Assembly (NCBI GenBank): GCA_905187695.1
Contig: CAJJIY010000058.1
Coordinates: 1 to 5,743, forward strand
Source of the DNA: an uncultured Eubacteriales bacterium
GTDB taxonomy: Bacteria > Bacillota > Clostridia > Oscillospirales > CAG-272
Reading direction: 5' to 3'
DNA length: 5,743 nucleotides
This document shows positions 4,842-5,743 of this stretch, one piece after another. Under the pieces are notes generated by a model. The model had not been told where the DNA came from. It worked only from the letters and a program-made list of their open reading frames with translations, and made no database searches. The position numbers and the translations under genes are program-made. The stretch's first letter is position 1. Each line of letters starts with the position of its first letter.

Positions 4842-5656
4842 AGAAAACGAACGGAAACGGCCGCGCGGTGCTGGTCACCGGAGCGGCGGGCGGCATGGGA
4901 CAGGCTGTCACGGCGGCGCTGGCAAAGGCGGGCTACCGCGTGTTCGCGCTGGACAAAAAGCCGGTGGAAAAAAGCCCCGGCGTTTTTCCCGTCACGGCCG
5001 ATCTCACCGATGAGGAAAGCGTCATCCGCGCGGCCGGAGAGGTGGGGAAGGAGACCGATACGCTTTTTGCCGTGCTTCATTTTGCCGGGATCTATCTCCT
5101 GGATTCGCTGGTGGAAATGGACAGCGAGCGCTTTTCGCGCATTTTCCGCGTGAATCTTTTTTCGTGTTATCTGGTCAACCGCGCCTTTCTGCCGTTTTTG
5201 CGGCCGGGCTCCCGGATTTTAATCACCACCAGCGAGCTGGCCCCGCTGGATCCGCTTCCCTTTACGGGGATTTATGCCGTCAGCAAGGCGGCGCTGGATA
5301 AATATGCTTTTTCGCTCCGGATGGAGCTGCAGCTGCTGGATATTTCGGTGTCTGTGCTCCGGGCGGGCGCGGTCCGCACCGGACTGCTCGGCGCTTCCAC
5401 GCGGGAGCTGGCGCATTTTTGCGAAAAAACCGAGCATTATACTTTCAGCGCCGAAAAATTCCGGCGGGTGGTCGATTCGGTGGAGGCCAAAAGCGTGCCG
5501 CCCGAAAAAATCGCCCGCAAGGTGCAGAAAATTTTAAAAAAACGCGCGCCCGGCTTTGCCTATGCCGTCAACCGCAACCCCTATTTGCGCTTGCTGCACC
5601 TTCTGCCCAAACGCCTGCAGTGCCGGATTATCCGCGCGGTGTTAAGGGAAAAATAA
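4838..5656 (+). CDS. Classical short-chain dehydrogenase/reductase with lipid/retinoid-type tail
   Basis: A 272-residue NAD(P)-dependent oxidoreductase. TGAAGGMG (14-21) is the dinucleotide loop; Asp39 at the end of strand 2 (FALD) points to NAD(H) rather than NADP(H). The NNAG motif is altered to HFAG (81-84). The catalytic set is Asn106 (RVNLFS), Ser132, and Tyr146 with Lys150 in YAVSK. The C-terminal ~70 residues include a helical region and end in a basic-hydrophobic tail (YLRLLHLLPKRLQCRIIRAVL), as in retinol dehydrogenase, 17-beta-HSD and acyl-DHAP reductase-like SDRs that handle lipophilic substrates. A longer in-frame start at 4748 would run through the previous gene; ATG 4838 is preferred because GGGGAAAGGG lies just upstream and ATGA overlaps the previous stop. 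As last gene of the operon it probably oxidises or reduces a product of the hydrolase, but substrate and direction are unknown. Confidence 0.9.
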   Translation: MKKTNGNGRAVLVTGAAGGMGQAVTAALAKAGYRVFALDKKPVEKSPGVFPVTADLTDEESVIRAAGEVGKETDTLFAVLHFAGIYLLDSLVEMDSERFSRIFRVNLFSCYLVNRAFLPFLRPGSRILITTSELAPLDPLPFTGIYAVSKAALDKYAFSLRMELQLLDISVSVLRAGAVRTGLLGASTRELAHFCEKTEHYTFSAEKFRRVVDSVEAKSVPPEKIARKVQKILKKRAPGFAYAVNRNPYLRLLHLLPKRLQCRIIRAVLREK

Positions 5657-5675
5657 GAGCGGGGAACTCTTTTTT
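5655..5675 (+). terminator. Weak candidate terminator after the SDR gene
   Basis: AAGAG (5655-5659), overlapping the TAA stop, pairs with CTCTT (5667-5671) around a seven-base loop and leads into a T run ending at 5675. The stem is short and AT-rich, so termination may be inefficient. A GC hairpin CCCGCG-CCG-CGCGGG (5678-5692) follows without Ts. Nothing coding was found in 5657-5743. Confidence 0.4.
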
Positions 5676-5743
5676 ATCCCGCGCCGCGCGGGGGTGAACC
5701 TCCGTTGGGCTCACGGGGGCGGACGGCGACATTTTGCGCAACC

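Overview
The window looks like chromosomal DNA of a fairly GC-rich, spore-forming Clostridia member, probably an Oscillospiraceae/Ruminococcaceae-type gut anaerobe. The evidence is a short AbrB/SpoVT-type regulator with a C-terminal four-cysteine tail, a recognisable piece of the spore maturation protein SpmA, an SDR fragment resembling clostridial YmfI-type enzymes, strong GGAGG-type ribosome binding sites, and noncoding palindromic repeats. The organism is inferred from protein resemblance; no rRNA or other phylogenetic marker is present.

Left part (1-1437): an abrB-like gene on the minus strand has a near-consensus sigma-A promoter (TTGACT-17-TATAAT), a good ribosome binding site and a candidate terminator. 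Divergent from it is one open frame that joins two unrelated protein families. Its first ~155 residues are the body of SpmA and the rest is the C-terminal two thirds of a short-chain dehydrogenase of the YmfI (EF-P 5-aminopentanone reductase) / FabG type. The join falls in a short stretch (VRAAFG) plausible for both families. It removes the end of SpmA and the whole NAD(P)-binding start of the SDR. It is either a real deletion/recombination fusion or an assembly chimera. A sigma-E-like promoter upstream fits spmA.

Middle (1438-2218): about 780 bases without a convincing gene. It holds a tandem ~113-bp repeat, each full unit carrying a nested perfect hairpin, with partial units on both sides. 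One partial unit is interrupted by a ~122-bp segment bounded by 10-bp inverted repeats. A candidate terminator follows, then a leader with an inverted repeat and two GC-rich hairpins.

Right part (2219-5656): a tight four-gene operon whose start and stop codons overlap at every junction. It encodes a GPH/MelB-type MFS symporter, a monoacylglycerol-lipase/lysophospholipase-like alpha/beta hydrolase, an 87-residue two-helix membrane protein that may be truncated, and a classical SDR oxidoreductase with a basic-hydrophobic C-terminal tail. The families together suggest uptake and processing of a small amphipathic ester, for example a lysolipid or monoacylglycerol, but the substrate is not shown by the sequence. 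A weak terminator follows the last gene, and the final ~70 bases hold only GC-rich hairpins.
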